Positions 22,414 to 35,310 of a DNA stretch of 64,000 bases are shown piece after piece. The notes below the pieces were generated by a model, which was not told where the DNA came from, did no database searches, and saw nothing but the letters and a program-made list of their open reading frames with translations. Made by a program: the position numbers and the translations under genes. Source of the DNA: Ulva prolifera (lineage: Eukaryota; Chlorophyta; Ulvophyceae; Ulvales; Ulvaceae); contig CM041198.1 of assembly GCA_023078555.1 (NCBI GenBank), positions 4,263,354-4,327,353 of the forward strand, given 5' to 3'. Positions within the stretch are counted from its first letter, which is position 1, and the number at the start of each line of letters is the position of its first letter.

Positions 22414-23376
22414 CAGAACTGGAGCGAATCAGATAGTGCAGCCTGTTTCGCGACGAGGGAGACGAAGCTTACACCATGACGAAGCACGGCCCTAGCACAA
22501 GCAGCTACCCTCACATATAGCTATGTGCATGTGTACTCAAGCCATGTTTGCTGCAGCTGTGCAGCTGGTCGCCTGAAGCGGGAGCGCTTGCGCAGTTAAT
22601 CACGAGCACCGATGAGTGAGCGGGGGTCAGCGGGGCAAAGAACGCAGATTGTCACATGTGGGAACTTCTGCTGTGCTGCAGTGGATCAGAAAAGCACAAA
22701 AGACGGTTGCGGAATACCTGTGCCACGGCACGACGAGATCGATCCACCGCGTCATGGATGGCACGACATATTGCAACGCGCCGCGGGTATCGGGTCCATG
22801 CTGCCCGAGGCATGTCGCAACAGTCGAGCACGCGCCACATGTCCACCAACACCCGTGACCAACCAGCCTATGGGAGGGCGTGTGTTACCGAGTGCGATGA
22901 GGGCTACTGCAACACAGGCGCACTGCTGGCGAACTGTCTGCAGCTTAGACGCTAGCTAGCGGCATGCTCGGCGCGGGAAGACGTATTGAGTGACCGTGTC
23001 TGTGAGGCCAGGCGCATGATCCCTCCGATGCCGGACTCTTAGCGTGTAAATAGGCGATTATGCTCCTCTCTGGGGCGATCACCAGTGCGTGTGGGAACTT
23101 GAACGGGATGCCGATGGCTGGAACTGCACAGAATGGTCGTCGCATACCTCACCAGTGCGCTGCCCGATCGCAATTCTCTTCCGTAGATGACCACACCAAG
23201 AGCAACAATCAGATGATTCAGTGCGAATGCGCGATGTGAACCTGACGCTGAGTACAGATGCGCCTGTGTCGCCCACGCTGCACGATTACGCAGGCAGGCC
23301 TGCAGTGTATAGATCTCCGCACATCAAGAAATGCGATCGAAGTGTAGAGATCACTGACACCAGTACAATTCTGCAG
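22414..23376. other. Divergent intergenic region between P4H (-) and DUF3754 gene (+)
   Basis: Holds the promoters and 5'UTRs of both neighbours and the still unplaced first exon of the DUF3754 gene. One ATG frame at 23070 starts MLLSGAIT before a GTGCGTG donor, but its phase does not match the next exon. No TATA box or other motif could be assigned. Confidence 0.4.
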
Positions 23377-26300
23377 TACATTACAAGCTGGACGTAGGCG
23401 CTTCACTGGTCTTGCATCGAGGCGAAAGCTGTGTGTCCGGGCCGAGGCGCCTCGTGAAGCCAAGGCTCCATTGAAGCCATCCGGTGCCAGCACTAGAAGC
23501 AGAACTCCCGGTGCTGTGGCTGAAAATTCACAGTCATTGGATAAGCAAGACGATGTCGCATTCACATCCTCAGATAATGCCACCTGCTCTGGAGCTGGCA
23601 AAGATGCCCACAACACTGTTGCATCCCTGACGCCCGAGGCCAACAGTGGCCGGCAATCTGCATCCGAACAGGCAGTAACCGCAGTAGAAGAGGCTGTTTC
23701 TGCCGCAGGAGACAGGCTGTCCACTGCCATCGATGCTGCCACTCAGGCAGCCGCTGCAGCTGCAGCTGACATCTCGAAATCAAACACCCAGCAAGCTGAT
23801 ACTCCCGGGGCGGCAGAATACGCAGTCAAAGCCTTTCAGAACACCATGCAGGCTGTATCCGGTGATAGCAGCTCCATGTCGAAAGTCCTAACAGATTCAG
23901 AGCCTGCAGTCCAGCAGCCCAGCTCTGACACAGCAACGGAGGCATGTGAGGCCGCCGTGCCAGCTGCACGATCGGCCTTCAAAAAGCGCATCAAGCGCTC
24001 ATCTTCATCCGGTTCCATGGCCGACGTTGTGCTCAGCGCCTCCAGGAATGCACGCCGAGCTGTCATGGCGTCACGGGACGATGCAACGGCACCGCAGCGA
24101 CTCAGAAAGGCAGCCCGACCTCGCCGCAAATCCACGACCTCATCCACGAACCCAACCGGTGCAGCCACCACTGCACCTGTCAGCAAGTGGGGAGCAGCTA
24201 CAGCCGGCGGGGGGAGCCGGGAGCCCCCGACAGCAGCTGCAGAGAGGAGCGGTGGTGAGGAGTCTGCGAATCCGTGGCGCAGAGCGGTGACGGGGGTGCG
24301 AGGGGAGGCAGCCGGCTCAAGCACTGCCGCTGGCGCCACCTACGTCACCCAGGCCCGGGAGCTATACTTTGACGCGGACGCTGATGCACTCTGGAAAGTC
24401 GTGCGCCTCAGACCCCTCCATGGTCCCATGGTCCTGGCATACCCCCGTCGTCGGTGTTACAATGCATTGAGCGCGTCAATGTCGCGCGCACTGCGTACTT
24501 AAATCTGAGAGCCCGCGACGTGACCGAGACGTGTAGCCCATGGCTGTGTGCCCGTTGATCACCTGCTGGGCACACTCTCGCAGTCTGCCGTCTGATGAGG
24601 CCTCCATGCATACAGGTGCACGGCATGACACCGTCCAACCAGTGGCCACAGGTGTCCCGGACCCTCGCACAGCTGCAGAGCATCATCAGGGTCCAGGTCT
24701 CTCAGGAGGCCGACATCGCCACCGCGGCGCTGTCCCTCGCCAACTCAGCCACGGTCCTGCCGCCGGACAACTCTGTGAATACGGGGGGCACCGGGTCGTC
24801 CTCCGATTACGATGACGCGATCGCTGCATCACCTGTGGCCACATCTACATATGACCTGTCTGATGCAGACGACGATGCGGAATCCGGGCTGAACGGCTCC
24901 GCGGATGCTGGGGGAACGCCGGGTGGGCAGGCAGCGGTGGCGTGGGGGGTGCAGGAAGCCGCTCAGTCACAACCCTACCCCACAGTGGACAGGCCAGGGG
25001 GCCGGCGGCGAGATGAGCGTTTCCTGAGCAAGCCCGCCAGGCCTGCACCGCAGGAGGGGGGTGTACAAGGGGCGGGGGGCGCGAGTGCCGCGGGAGGGGG
25101 GCCGCAGGAGGGCCTGCAGCTGGGGTGGTTTGCGTGGCGGGTGGCGCATGGGCCGCTGACGCATGCGGAGGCGTGCGCTCTGGACGCGCTGCTGATGCGG
25201 CAGGTCATGGCGCTCGCCTGCCAGGCACACTTCGGCGGTGCGGCTCCGCTCCTAGCCACTGCTGCTCTCACCCAGCGGCGACTGTTGCCCTGTTGTCTAC
25301 TGTTGCCCTGGAGGACTGTGGGGTCCCAGTGGTATGACTGCTCTAGCACTGGATTCCCACTCAGAGCCAGGAGTCTGGTGGTTGTCTGGGGCGGCCATGT
25401 TAGGGTTGGCTGTGCCAGGGTGCAACCAGTCAGATGTCTGTCAGCATTTCAGATGACCTTTGTCACCCGTTCAGGCCTGAACCTTGTGTGCCTGCCGCAG
25501 CGGCAGCTGCTGCAGGGCTTGTGACAGGGCAGTGGCCGGGCTGACTGCTGTCAGCTCCAGCATATGCTGTGCACAGGCACCTTGACGACGTACATCCACC
25601 AGAACCAGAACAGATTGCACACTTTACGCGCCAGAGGGACAGCACAGGTAAACCGTGCTCTCGGCCAGGACCCTGATGAAGAGCACTCTACTCCCCAGCA
25701 TTGCGTATGATGATGGTTGGTAGTCCTGGGCATGCGCTGCGCACCTGCGGCAGTGTCTGGCTGCCCGCATCCCATCGTAGGCACGTGACACTGGCACACC
25801 CTCCAAGCCAAGTGATGTTCAACAACCTTGCGCTCGACACACGCACGCCGTGCATGCATATCCCAGCTGCACACATATTCCAGCTGTGCCCCACACACCA
25901 CCCAACCTTCGACGTGGGTGAGCATCTCCTGCCATGCATGCGTTGGGGCGTTGGCATGCTTGTTCGTTGCCCTGGCGATGGTACCAGCCACTCTAGCTGT
26001 GTCCTTGTAACACACACCACCCAACGCTACGCACCCACTCCCACCCAGACTCATGCATGTGCAGGCCTGAAGCCCCGCGACGTCGCGCTCTCCAAGGCGC
26101 TCAACACCGACAAGCTCTCGCAGCTCTTCGTCAAGGTCAACGACCGCACCCTCGACGGCGGCCTCGCAGGCCCGCACGTGCACCCTGACCTCCCCGCCGA
26201 GGCGCGCGCGCTCGTCGTCCTCAAGCGCGGCACCGGCGCCGAGCACAACGCGGGCCTGCTGCTGGTGGAGAAGCTGGACTATCTGCAGCTGCTGGCCGTG

Positions 26301-28787
26301 GAGGCGGTGCGCGACGGCGCCGTCGCCTTCTGGAAGGGCTTCGTCGAGGCGCTGAAGGACCTGTCGGAGGTGAGGCAGCAGGCGGTGGGCCCTGCGGGGG
26401 GCGGAACGGAGTCCGACTCGTGCGTCCCCGACCTCTGCGCTGCACAGTGATGCATTCAGAGCATGCGTTTGTCATTTGAGGTGGGCATGTTTTGGGAGGG
26501 CTGCGGCTGCCGGGAACGTCCACTGTGGCCACAGCCGCATGGGGCTGTGGCGCGGGCAACAGAATGAGCTCTGCCGCTGTCGCTGCGTGTGGCTGAGCCA
26601 CGCCAATTACATGCAATTCATCTGTACTGGGGTGCAGTCCGGCTAGTTCCTCAGAGCGGGTTCGGTGCTTGTGCCGCCGCCCCTGGACACGTGCTGCAGG
26701 TGCACTGCAATGTTTGTTGATGCATTCCCAAAGTGAGCCGTTGTCCAGGCCCACACTGTCGTACACTTGCGACAGTGCCTGTCCCTCAAGAATGACAGGT
26801 ACAGCAGTCCTTAATACCATATCCATGCAGACCAGGTCCAGGCCCTTCCGGCCTTGGTGTGCATGCATACAGTGCCAAGCCGCACTTGGCCAGCAGCTGC
26901 GTCCCCTCGTGTTGTGCTGCTTCTGTCAGGGATCCCTCCAGCAGACCGCGCCGCAGCTTGTAGCAGAATATCTTCACAGCTACAGCTGCCGCTGCAGGGA
27001 CGCGGGCGACCCGCTGATCGACGCCGAGATGTGGGGGGGCCTGGAGGGACGCGGCAAGGACGCGGTCGTCGCGATGCGGGAGTGGGGCATGGCGCCGCGC
27101 ATGTTCGGCGGCGGCATGCTGCTCACGCTGTCCGACCTCGGCCTCGTGCCGCGTGTTGACGTCATCCAGGTGCCGCGCTTCGACGCGGTGTGGCCGCCGG
27201 CGGACACGCGGCCGGTGCGGCTGCGGCGGGTGACGCTGGAGGACGTGTTCAAGGCGCCGGCCGCCGCGGGGCAGGGCCTGCTACAGCGGCTGTTCCGCCA
27301 GGCTGCGCTGGAGGTGCAGCCGCTGGCCCCGCCCCATGCGTGCTGGGCACATGCTGTGCGCGTAGGATCATAGCACGAGCAGACTCCCACCTGTCGTCGT
27401 GTGTGGTCCCTGACAAGAACATTGCTCCAGACTCCTGGTCCCAAATGTGTGGATGCTAAGAAAGCTCCAGTTATTTCAAATTCATTGCTCGTATGCGCTG
27501 ACTCCTCTGTACCGACCAGCAGTGGGGTGGCCGCAGGAGCCGACATTCCGCGAGCTGCTCGTCGTCTTCCGCCGCAAGCCACCCGGCCCCCCGGCCTGGG
27601 TCGAGCGCTACCAGAGCGCCCGCATCGCGTGGCTGCGCATCGTGGACCGCGTCGTGGACAACGGCGACCGCGCAGCGCAAGCGCAGGCGGCTCGCGACGC
27701 GGGTGCGCGCGTCGCTGCCGTGCGGCCGCCGGTGCAGCTCCGCATCCTTGACGACATCCCGATGGCCTACTGGCAGGCAGTCTTCCCGGACAAGCTGATG
27801 CAGTTCAAGCCGCTTGATGGCCTCAGGCTCGATCTCATCTCAGTCGTCGGCGTGCTGGCGGTTCTGGCGCAGATCCAGGTGACCAACCCTGTGCTGGAGC
27901 TGCTGAGCATCGTGTCGGTGATCGTGGCTGTGGTGCGCTCAGTGCTGGGCTACCGGCGGATGACCATCCGGTATGAGAACTTCGTGAACGACATGATCGC
28001 GAAGAAGACGCTGGCGCAAGAGGAAGCGGTGGTGGAGTTCCTAGCACGCGCTGCGGCGCGGCAGCGCTTCGCGGCCGCCGCACTGGCGTACGCTGCGCTG
28101 CAGCGCCGCGCCGCACCGGCACGCGCCGACGTTGCGGCTGTGGCCGCCGCAGAGGCGGCAGCGATGGCTGCGGACGACGCGGACGCCGCCGGCGCTGCGC
28201 GCCGCGCGGCGGCGCCGCTGCTGGAGCAGCCGTGGATTGCACGGCACCTGCCGCCGCGTGAGGCGCCGCCGCCGCCGCCGGGCGTCGGCGGCGCGGCAGC
28301 AGCCGCGCTGTCAAGCCTGCTGGAGGAGGGGCAGCAGCTGCTGGCGGTGGTGCGCAGGGCGGGACAGCGCCAGGCCGCGCGGGAAGACGCGGATGGTTGG
28401 CAGGGCCCCGGCATGACATCCGGCGAGCTGCGCGAGGCTGTCGAGACGGTGCTCGAGGAGGAGGGTATGGGCCACGTCCGGTTTGACGTGGCGGGCGCGC
28501 TGCAGGACCTGCTGCAGGCGTCACTGGTGCATGAGGAGGAGGTGGGGGTGCGGGCGTGGCTACAGGATGCTGGGGTTGCAGTCGCCGCTGCACCCGGCAG
28601 CGATGCATCGGGAGCGGCGATCGATGGGGGTGCGGCTGGTACAGGAACCTCAAGCGTGCAGGGGGAGGTGGTGCTGGGGCGGCGGTACATGCCGGTGGAC
28701 TGTGCGGAGGTAGAGGGCCTGATGTCACGGCATTGGGCGACGCTGCTGGAGGACTCTGTTGAGTCGAGCTTGGCTGCGGTGTTGTGA
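23377..28787 (+). CDS. DUF3754 (TMEM143-type) membrane protein, probably plastid-targeted; 5' end incomplete
   Basis: Five exons are supported: 23377-24400, 24616-25237, 26065-26369, 26930-27313, 27537-28787. They give at least 1,195 residues in phase. The first carries an incoming two-base codon, so an upstream first exon with the ATG is missing. The visible N-terminus (RRRFTGLASRRKLCVRAEA) looks like a chloroplast transit peptide with a V-R-A cleavage motif. A long Ala/Ser-rich, probably disordered stretch follows. The conserved core starts with GLKPRDVALSKALNTDKLSQ and LVVLKRGTGAEHNAGLLLVE. It continues with EPTFRELLVVFRRKP and DDIPMAYWQAVFPDKLMQFK, then two membrane helices (LDLISVVGVLAVLAQ and LSIVSVIVAVVRSVL) and YRRMTIRYENFVNDMIAKK. 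The tail is Ala-rich and helical. The family is widespread in plants and mitochondria-bearing eukaryotes, and its biochemical role is unknown. The protein is much longer than typical members because of low-complexity inserts. Confidence 0.85.
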
Positions 28788-29703
28788 TGACGTTCACACA
28801 TGCTGCTGCGAGGTGGGCTGGTGCTGTAGGTGAGCTGGGTGCGGCTGTAGGTCGCAAGCCCGGTGTGGGTGATGAGATGCGAGCGTTCTGCAGATTGTGG
28901 GCTCCGGTGCGAGTAGGCACAGTTTCTTTTTCATGCGCATATCCTGGAATTGGAGATGGTTGGGAAATGTATGTTTGCGTAGTGGTAACATGTGTATGAA
29001 GTGTATCATGTGTGGGCATTTGGCAGCCACGTCAACATGAGAAAATGTCTGAGCTACATCCTGGCACACTGACACTTTGCACATCCCGGCATCCAGAATT
29101 TGTTCGTGTGCCACACCTGAATCAGGGTAATTGAACTATACAGTGACGCTGTTGAGATCTCGATTGCGCAGAAAGACAGCCTTACGCTGTGGTCAAGTAT
29201 GTATGGGCTTTGAACAGCACCAGCGTTTGCAAGCAGAGGCACTGATTCTGCATGCTGCTGACATGGCAGGACAGCTGCTCAGGAAATGCAGTGACCGTAG
29301 GGTGATAGGCAGCTAGGTCATGTGCAAGCCACTATCACCTCGTACTCCTTCATATAGTGACACACATATGTTGGATTGGTGTCACTGCTGCACCGGCAAG
29401 CACCCGTTCCACCACCCAGTGCTGTGAAGCCGTTTGCTGCCACCTACAGAGTGCCAGGATGGACTGTCAGATCACAGTGGCTTGGCGGGGGTGTTTGCTG
29501 ATGGAGATCGCAGCTACTCAGATGAAACTTGCGCGTGTGTCAAGGGACAGGCTGGGAACCAGGATGCGGTACTTGCCAGCCGGGAATTAACTGGTACGTG
29601 CCACTGTACATCGTTTCACTCATTGTGTCATACCCATTCGCAAGAACCCTGCTGTCAAAGGGATCACACAGCGGACAGGAATGGCTAAGATGGATCGATG
29701 AAT
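28788..29703. other. Convergent intergenic region, 3'UTRs
   Basis: Lies between the stops of the DUF3754 gene (+) and the cyclophilin gene (-). No gene is supported. The first plus-strand TGTAA after 28787 is only near 29788, so the two 3'UTRs may overlap. Confidence 0.4.
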
Positions 29704-29708
29704 TTACA
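29704..29708 (-). terminator. Possible polyadenylation signal of the cyclophilin gene
   Basis: TGTAA on the minus strand, 184 nt after the stop codon at 29892. Confidence 0.4.
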
Positions 29709-29891
29709 CAGCCAAAAGTCCAACACATCTGCATTGGTGACTTTAGGCGGTCATATACATTGAAAAGTCCATGTCCTACTGAGAGGACATGTAATTCCAC
29801 GACTGAGCACGCACGGACGCCGTCCTTGCATGCGACCGGAAGCTGTGCGCCGGTCAAAGCCACGGTTCTTGCACAACACGGACACAACAGC

Positions 29892-31076
29892 CTAGGACAG
29901 CTGACCACAGTCTGTGATGGTCACAGGCTTGGAGCAGGCGCCTGACTGGCTGCCAACACTCTCAATCTTCCGGACGACATCATCACCCTCGATGACCTTG
30001 CCAAAGACCACGTGCTTGTTGTCCAGCCAGCTGGTCACCACAGTCGTGACGAAGAACTGCACACATCGATTGGTGAGCACATTGATATGCACGCAAACAA
30101 CGTCCACCATGGCAGAAGTGGATGCAAGTTATCATGTCACAGGAACCAGCTCCACAAGCAGCACAACATCGATGCCCAGAAAACACGTACTTGGCTACCG
30201 TTGGTGTTGGGACCAGCGTTGGCCATTGACAGCAGGTAGGGCTTGTCGTGCTTGTGGATGAAGTTCTCATCCTGGAACTTCTCACCATAGATGGACTCAC
30301 CGCCAGTGCCGTTGCCACGGGTAAAGTCACCTCCCTGCATAACGAACACAGGCTCTAAGAACTCATATAAGTTGCTTGGGCATGACATCGTCGATTGAAG
30401 AGTTGGCTTCAAGAGTCAGCAGAAGACGCACCTGGAGCATAAACTTGGGGATCACCCGGTGGAACGTCGAGTTCTTGTAGTGCAGGGGCTTGCCACTCCT
30501 GCCCGTGCCCTTCTCGCCTGCATCATTATTCAGTGAGAAGTTTTTTTTGGTGGCCGGGGAAATTCCTGAGATCAGTCTCGAGCCATCGCAAGGAGCGCAG
30601 TCGTGATGACCGCGGCATCTCCCGTATGCCACGGAAACATTATGAATTGCATCCGAATACAGGGGTGTCACCATCACACAACGACAATGCACGCAATGTG
30701 TCGCACTCACGCAGCAGTTCTGTTTTGTCGCAAGCCACGAATTTGAATGGTCGCCAGAATTTGCATGCGTTGACTGGCACTGTTGCATAACCGGGCCTAT
30801 CACCCAGCGACACTGGAGGATCATACCGGTGCAGAGGCATCGGAAGTTCTCAGCAGTCTTGGGCACGGTGTCTGCGTACAACTGCAAGACGACCAGGCTT
30901 TGTTGTATCGAGGCCCAGACGTTGACCGCACACAATCACGGAACGGCGGCAGTGCAGATAGGTAGGTGTAGCCTCAGGCGAACGCACAACTACTGTTCAC
31001 AACGTACCTCCATGACAATTCTGCCTGCTGGAGTGTCGCCGATTTTGGTATCGAAGAAGACGGTGGGGTTGCCCAT
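29892..31076 (-). CDS. Cyclophilin-type peptidyl-prolyl cis-trans isomerase
   Basis: Five exons: 31008-31076, 30827-30881, 30432-30517, 30191-30334, 29892-30056 (519 nt, 172 residues), all in phase. It is a single-domain cyclophilin: [39 protein letters not shown], the plant-type divergent-loop insert [17 protein letters not shown], then [20 protein letters not shown] with the catalytic arginine. Downstream are [14 protein letters not shown] and [13 protein letters not shown], in which the tryptophan is the cyclosporin-contact residue. There is no signal or transit peptide, so it is probably cytosolic and nuclear. It catalyses proline isomerisation during folding. Length and composition are ordinary for the family (human PPIA has 165 residues; plant forms have about 172). 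The extra seven residues of the insert and the two loop cysteines match land-plant and algal cytosolic forms. Confidence 0.97.
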
Positions 31077-32336
31077 GGTGAAAAAGCTTGGAATTGATGA
31101 AATGTAAACCTGCGATAACACTCGACAAGAGCGAACTGCTTCCACCAGGTAAGCCTTGCGCCTTTGTTTGTGCGGGACTGGCTTGCTTCCAGCAGTCGTT
31201 GACTCGTCGCGAAACCAATCGGGGTTGTGGCGATGGGCATCTCGCATCTACAGTATTCCGGAAATCCACAGAAGCTTCCCAAACTCGACCGAGTTTGCCT
31301 GCCGCCCGAAATAGTAATGCGATTCTCCAGGTTCCTCAGGTACAGCAGTGGAGGCTCCAGCATTCTGATTGCACCGGTTTTAGCGCGTTCGGCTGACTGG
31401 CCAGGTGCACAAGCTACCGCCATTGGCAACACAAAGCGCCGAGATGGACCATGCAGCGGTCCACGCGGGGCCTTGGTCGCTCCGCGCGTGGCGAAGCTTG
31501 CCTCACCATCATCGGTGCTCTTCATTCAGCAATGTCCTTGCTGGTCTGCAGGCAATGCCCGCGCAGGCTTTCATCTGGCAGAACGCGCGCTCGCTGGTCA
31601 GTCCGGCAGGCTGCTTCGACAGTCGGCGTAGCAATTTAGTATACTCATGCAGCGCTAAAGTCAATTTGCACGACTGCAATAATGAAGAAAGGCTCCGGCC
31701 TTCAGTCTCAATGGGAAGCGCGTATAAAACGTCAACTCTCGGCTGCCCTGCATCCCACAAACGGGATCAAGCGATTCTGTCTGCGAACCTGATGGCTGAA
31801 TTATGTCAGCATGGAACCCAAAATGTCAGCTCTAGCTGTTTTGTGCTGGTGTGCCATTTACCTCAGCGGTGATCGCTGCAAAGGCTTCCTGCTTTAACAC
31901 ATGCTGGCAGCAGCAGCAGCATTGAAGTTAATGCGTGAGGCAATTGTCCTGGCAGAATGTTCATCGGTGTCAGCGGATGCTTTGTCCAACTAGGTAAGTA
32001 AAAATTCGAGGCAGCTTCAGATGGGGAGCCTGTGCTACATGTGCTCTGAACAATGTTGTCACCAACTGTGTTCAGTCTTTTGTGCAGACCTGGGATGCAG
32101 AATCTTATGTTCTGCCACTCGATTTTCAAGCTTTCTCTGTTCTTGTTAATGTTCGCTGTACACTGGGAACATATATGCCGTGCTGGTTGGTCAAATCCAA
32201 CTGCTGCTCCGCTTACAATTGGTGTGTTGGATATGCCAATCATAATCAACCAGCTACCATTGAAGTGGTGACAAGCTCACACCACTGCTGCTTTGAACAG
32301 TATTCATGGGAACCGTGGTTGTGCATCCACCATATC
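31077..32336. other. No supported gene; 5' flank of cyclophilin
   Basis: Should contain the cyclophilin promoter. Short open frames on both strands have no recognised similarity. Confidence 0.4.
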
Positions 32337-32800
32337 TCAGTTCACGTTCAAACCAGGCTCAAACCAGGCGCGCTCTCCAGATTTGCCAGGCATGGAAGAG
32401 ATGTCGACAACATGTTCCCAAAACCTGCCGGCTTCCTGCATGGCAGCAACCCCCATCTGCGTGCCCAGCATGCAATTGCAACACGGTGCATATGTGTGAC
32501 CAGCCATGTGGGCAAGCCAGTTCTGTGACACAAAGGGGCTATGCACCTCCACTCGCACTGCAGTGCAGTCTGATTATCCGTTCGCACAGTTTGCATGCAT
32601 GGTGTCCAAGTGCGCGGCCATGAACTACGATGCACCGCTTTGAATGCCACCCACAGCTCCGCGCACCGCAGTGCCACAGTGTCGCCGGTCACCCCCTCCA
32701 GAGTGCAGAGCCGGGCCATTTTGTGTATCCTGCGGTAAAGTCTGAGAGGCTGGTAGCACCGCCAGGGCAATTGCTTCAGGCGCAAGCGCACGAACGCCAT
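32337..32800 (-). CDS. Candidate small LYR-motif protein
   Basis: Two phase-0 exons, 32636-32800 (ATG at 32800, donor GCG|GTGCAT) and 32337-32522 (acceptor TTTGTGTCACAG, stop TGA), give 116 residues. The N-terminus is basic and contains LRLYRRIHKMARL, resembling the L-Y-R signature of small mitochondrial assembly factors. VALRCAELWVAFKANW follows, where the family has its helix 2 with a conserved Phe. The C-terminus reads FWEHVVDISSMPGKSGERAW, ending GLNVN. LYR proteins bind acyl-carrier protein and help assemble respiratory complexes or Fe-S enzymes in mitochondria. The match is only to a short motif, so the family assignment is weak; the two-exon structure itself is somewhat better supported. 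Confidence 0.35.
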
Positions 32801-35310
32801 GGTGGACAGCAGATGCCGACACACACCAAACCCGTCCATGGCTCCTATGCACAGCAGGACAGAAATGCATTCCAAGAATATGACTCACAAGCACACTCCA
32901 CGCCATGCTGTGTGCGCACGGAATGGTGGAGGTGCAGTGTGTCACAAGGACAAAGCAAGCGAGGCAGGTAGCACCACAAGCAAGAACCAGGGGAACCGCA
33001 CACCATGCAGCAAGCCACACGAAGCTAACACCAAAACACCCACGCAACGGCAGCACACAGCCACACAGCCACACACACGTCCACGCCCACACGCCCACCC
33101 CCACCCGAACTCCGCCCACCAGCCAGGCGCACGAGCCCCGGAAGCACACGGGTGTGTCTGGCAGCACCTGGGGAGGCTCTGCTGTCGACTGGCTGAGCAC
33201 TTGAGCGCGTGTCCGACATCTGTGGTCGGCACAGCGGCACCGTCTGTCCAGGCGATGCATGGAGTGCTCCAAGGAGGACGGGGGTTTTCAGGTTGGGCCA
33301 TAATCACTTGTCTGGTCGATCAAACGAACTGGAATGCTGAGACATGTTCACATGGAGGCATGGCATTTGGGCTGGTGATGTGCCTGGGAGATGTGCCTGG
33401 GAGACTCATCCTGAATTGCACAGATGCCGGTGATGATGTACCTTGTTCTGGAGTTGCTACCTGCCTCTCCAATTTTGTCCTTTTGCAACACATGTACACA
33501 TGTCCGCAATGTACGTGCATGTAGACCAGGCAGCGTCACAAGCGATGTCAAGTGCCACAACCTGCGTTTTCGACCAGGCGTTGCAGCTTGTCTGCGCGTC
33601 TGTGCCAGCCGAGCCTGTCTGCCACGATGTGGTCTGCCATACATGCCTGTACAGCGCCATATATGCTTAAACGCCTTACTATCCAAACATAGAAAGTTTT
33701 CTATCCGAACATAGCAGCTTGCATGGATCCAAATCAGCCACGCTTGGTGTGAGACACTGTGAGGGCACGCGTGCTGCTAGTCAGCAGATGCAGCCAGCCT
33801 CGAGAAACCTGGGATACGTCTCTTAGGAAGCCAACAGGACAAGCCAATTGTCGAATGCCTGCGATCGCTTTGTCACAGGCGGCACTCATGCCATTGGAAC
33901 CTCTGCGAAAGTCGACGCCAAGGCTGCGCCATTGCTCCGTGCATGCGCACGCCAGCAGCAGTCAGCTCGTGCGTCAGGACACCCTGCTGGTACATATAGG
34001 GCTCCGCTGTTCGTAACACGTGACGACCACATTGCTATCATGTGCACGTGCTCACCTCCCGCCAGGCAGTCCTCTCGACGCACTGCGTGCTGCTACATTG
34101 CTTCAGGCGGTGCTCTCGTCGTGGAGCAGCCGGCTCACGGCTGGCTGCTCAGTCCGCAACCGAACGTGATGTTTCGTGCTGCTACAGCATCCGCTCGTGC
34201 TATGCATCACAGGCTCGATCGCAGCGCAGAGCTGACGATTCCACGCTTGCATGCCCGCTAGCTCCTACGGGCCTACCCCCAACTGCCAGCTGGAACAGTT
34301 CGTGTCCGAGATTCGACACTGTTGTGGTACTGCGCTATGGCAGCATCGCGATGATGCTGAGTGACCGTGCTAGTTCCCTGTCCTGCCGACCGGGTCGGTC
34401 CTTGTATGCATGTGGAATCCGCGGCTTCACAGCTGCTAGTACGTGGGCACCACGCCACGATCGCGAGCTGTGCTCAACATCTTTCCGACCTGAACAGGCT
34501 AGCCTCAAGCAGGACCACGGTCAGCCTGATCCGCCGGTGCCAATCCAAACCTTGATTCGCAGCCACTGACCGAGTGTCCCAGCGTGTTTCAGACCAGGCT
34601 CGGGCTGACCAGTACACAAGGTGCTGGCTTCTGCAGGGTGTGACTCGCTCTCGTCGCTCGTACATATGTCGGAGCGTGCCAGTCGCAGCTAACGCGTAGC
34701 CACCGCGTTATGCATACACGCTGCAGCTGGCACCAGCAGAAACGAGTCGGCGGGGATGGAGACAGATTTAAAGCCTCTGCCACCGAGTGCTGCTGCATCT
34801 TTCGTAAATCTGCCCGTGCCTCCAAACGCCCACAACGCCACATATATCCAACGCCGCGACAACACTCGCTATTGACTTGACAAAGTTCTGGACTGCCAGT
34901 GTCCATTATCTCGTTTCTTTTACACTTTGCCTGCGGGTGTGCCTTGAATATCTCCTGTAACTGTCTTCATAGCTGACTGGTACCTCGTCGATGCGAAATG
35001 GGGGTCGCGATGCTCTGGCCCTTGAATGATCCGGATCCGGGAGAATCGCTTACGGCATTTGACCAGCCGCACTGCTGTACTCGCACTGGCTGAGAGAAAC
35101 AAACTCATGATCAATTTGTAATTATCTGTCTGTTCAGCGGGGAACGCGAGCAATGGTCCCGATGCAGAGAGCTCTGGCCAAGCGAGCGCCCGCAGCTGCA
35201 TGCTGCTCTGGGATCGCACAGCTGCGCCCGCTCGCGCTGCTGCTTCGGCCAGTGACGAGCAACGAGAATCGAGCAGGTAACATTCCGTTGATTCACACTG
35301 TGCAGGAATC
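32801..35310. other. No supported gene; 5' flank of the FAS1 cluster
   Basis: A 2.5-kb stretch with no gene I can support. Sequence near 35291-35304 (CACACTGTGCAG) resembles an acceptor just before the FAS1 start codon, so a 5'UTR intron is possible. 33042-33118 is a CA/CCCAC-rich low-complexity stretch. Confidence 0.4.

Noticed and set aside
32625..33272. 215-codon minus-strand frame with hydrophobic Cys/Val/Trp-rich stretches
   Set aside because: The hydrophobic part is the complement of a CA/CCCAC low-complexity tract; no splice or family support.
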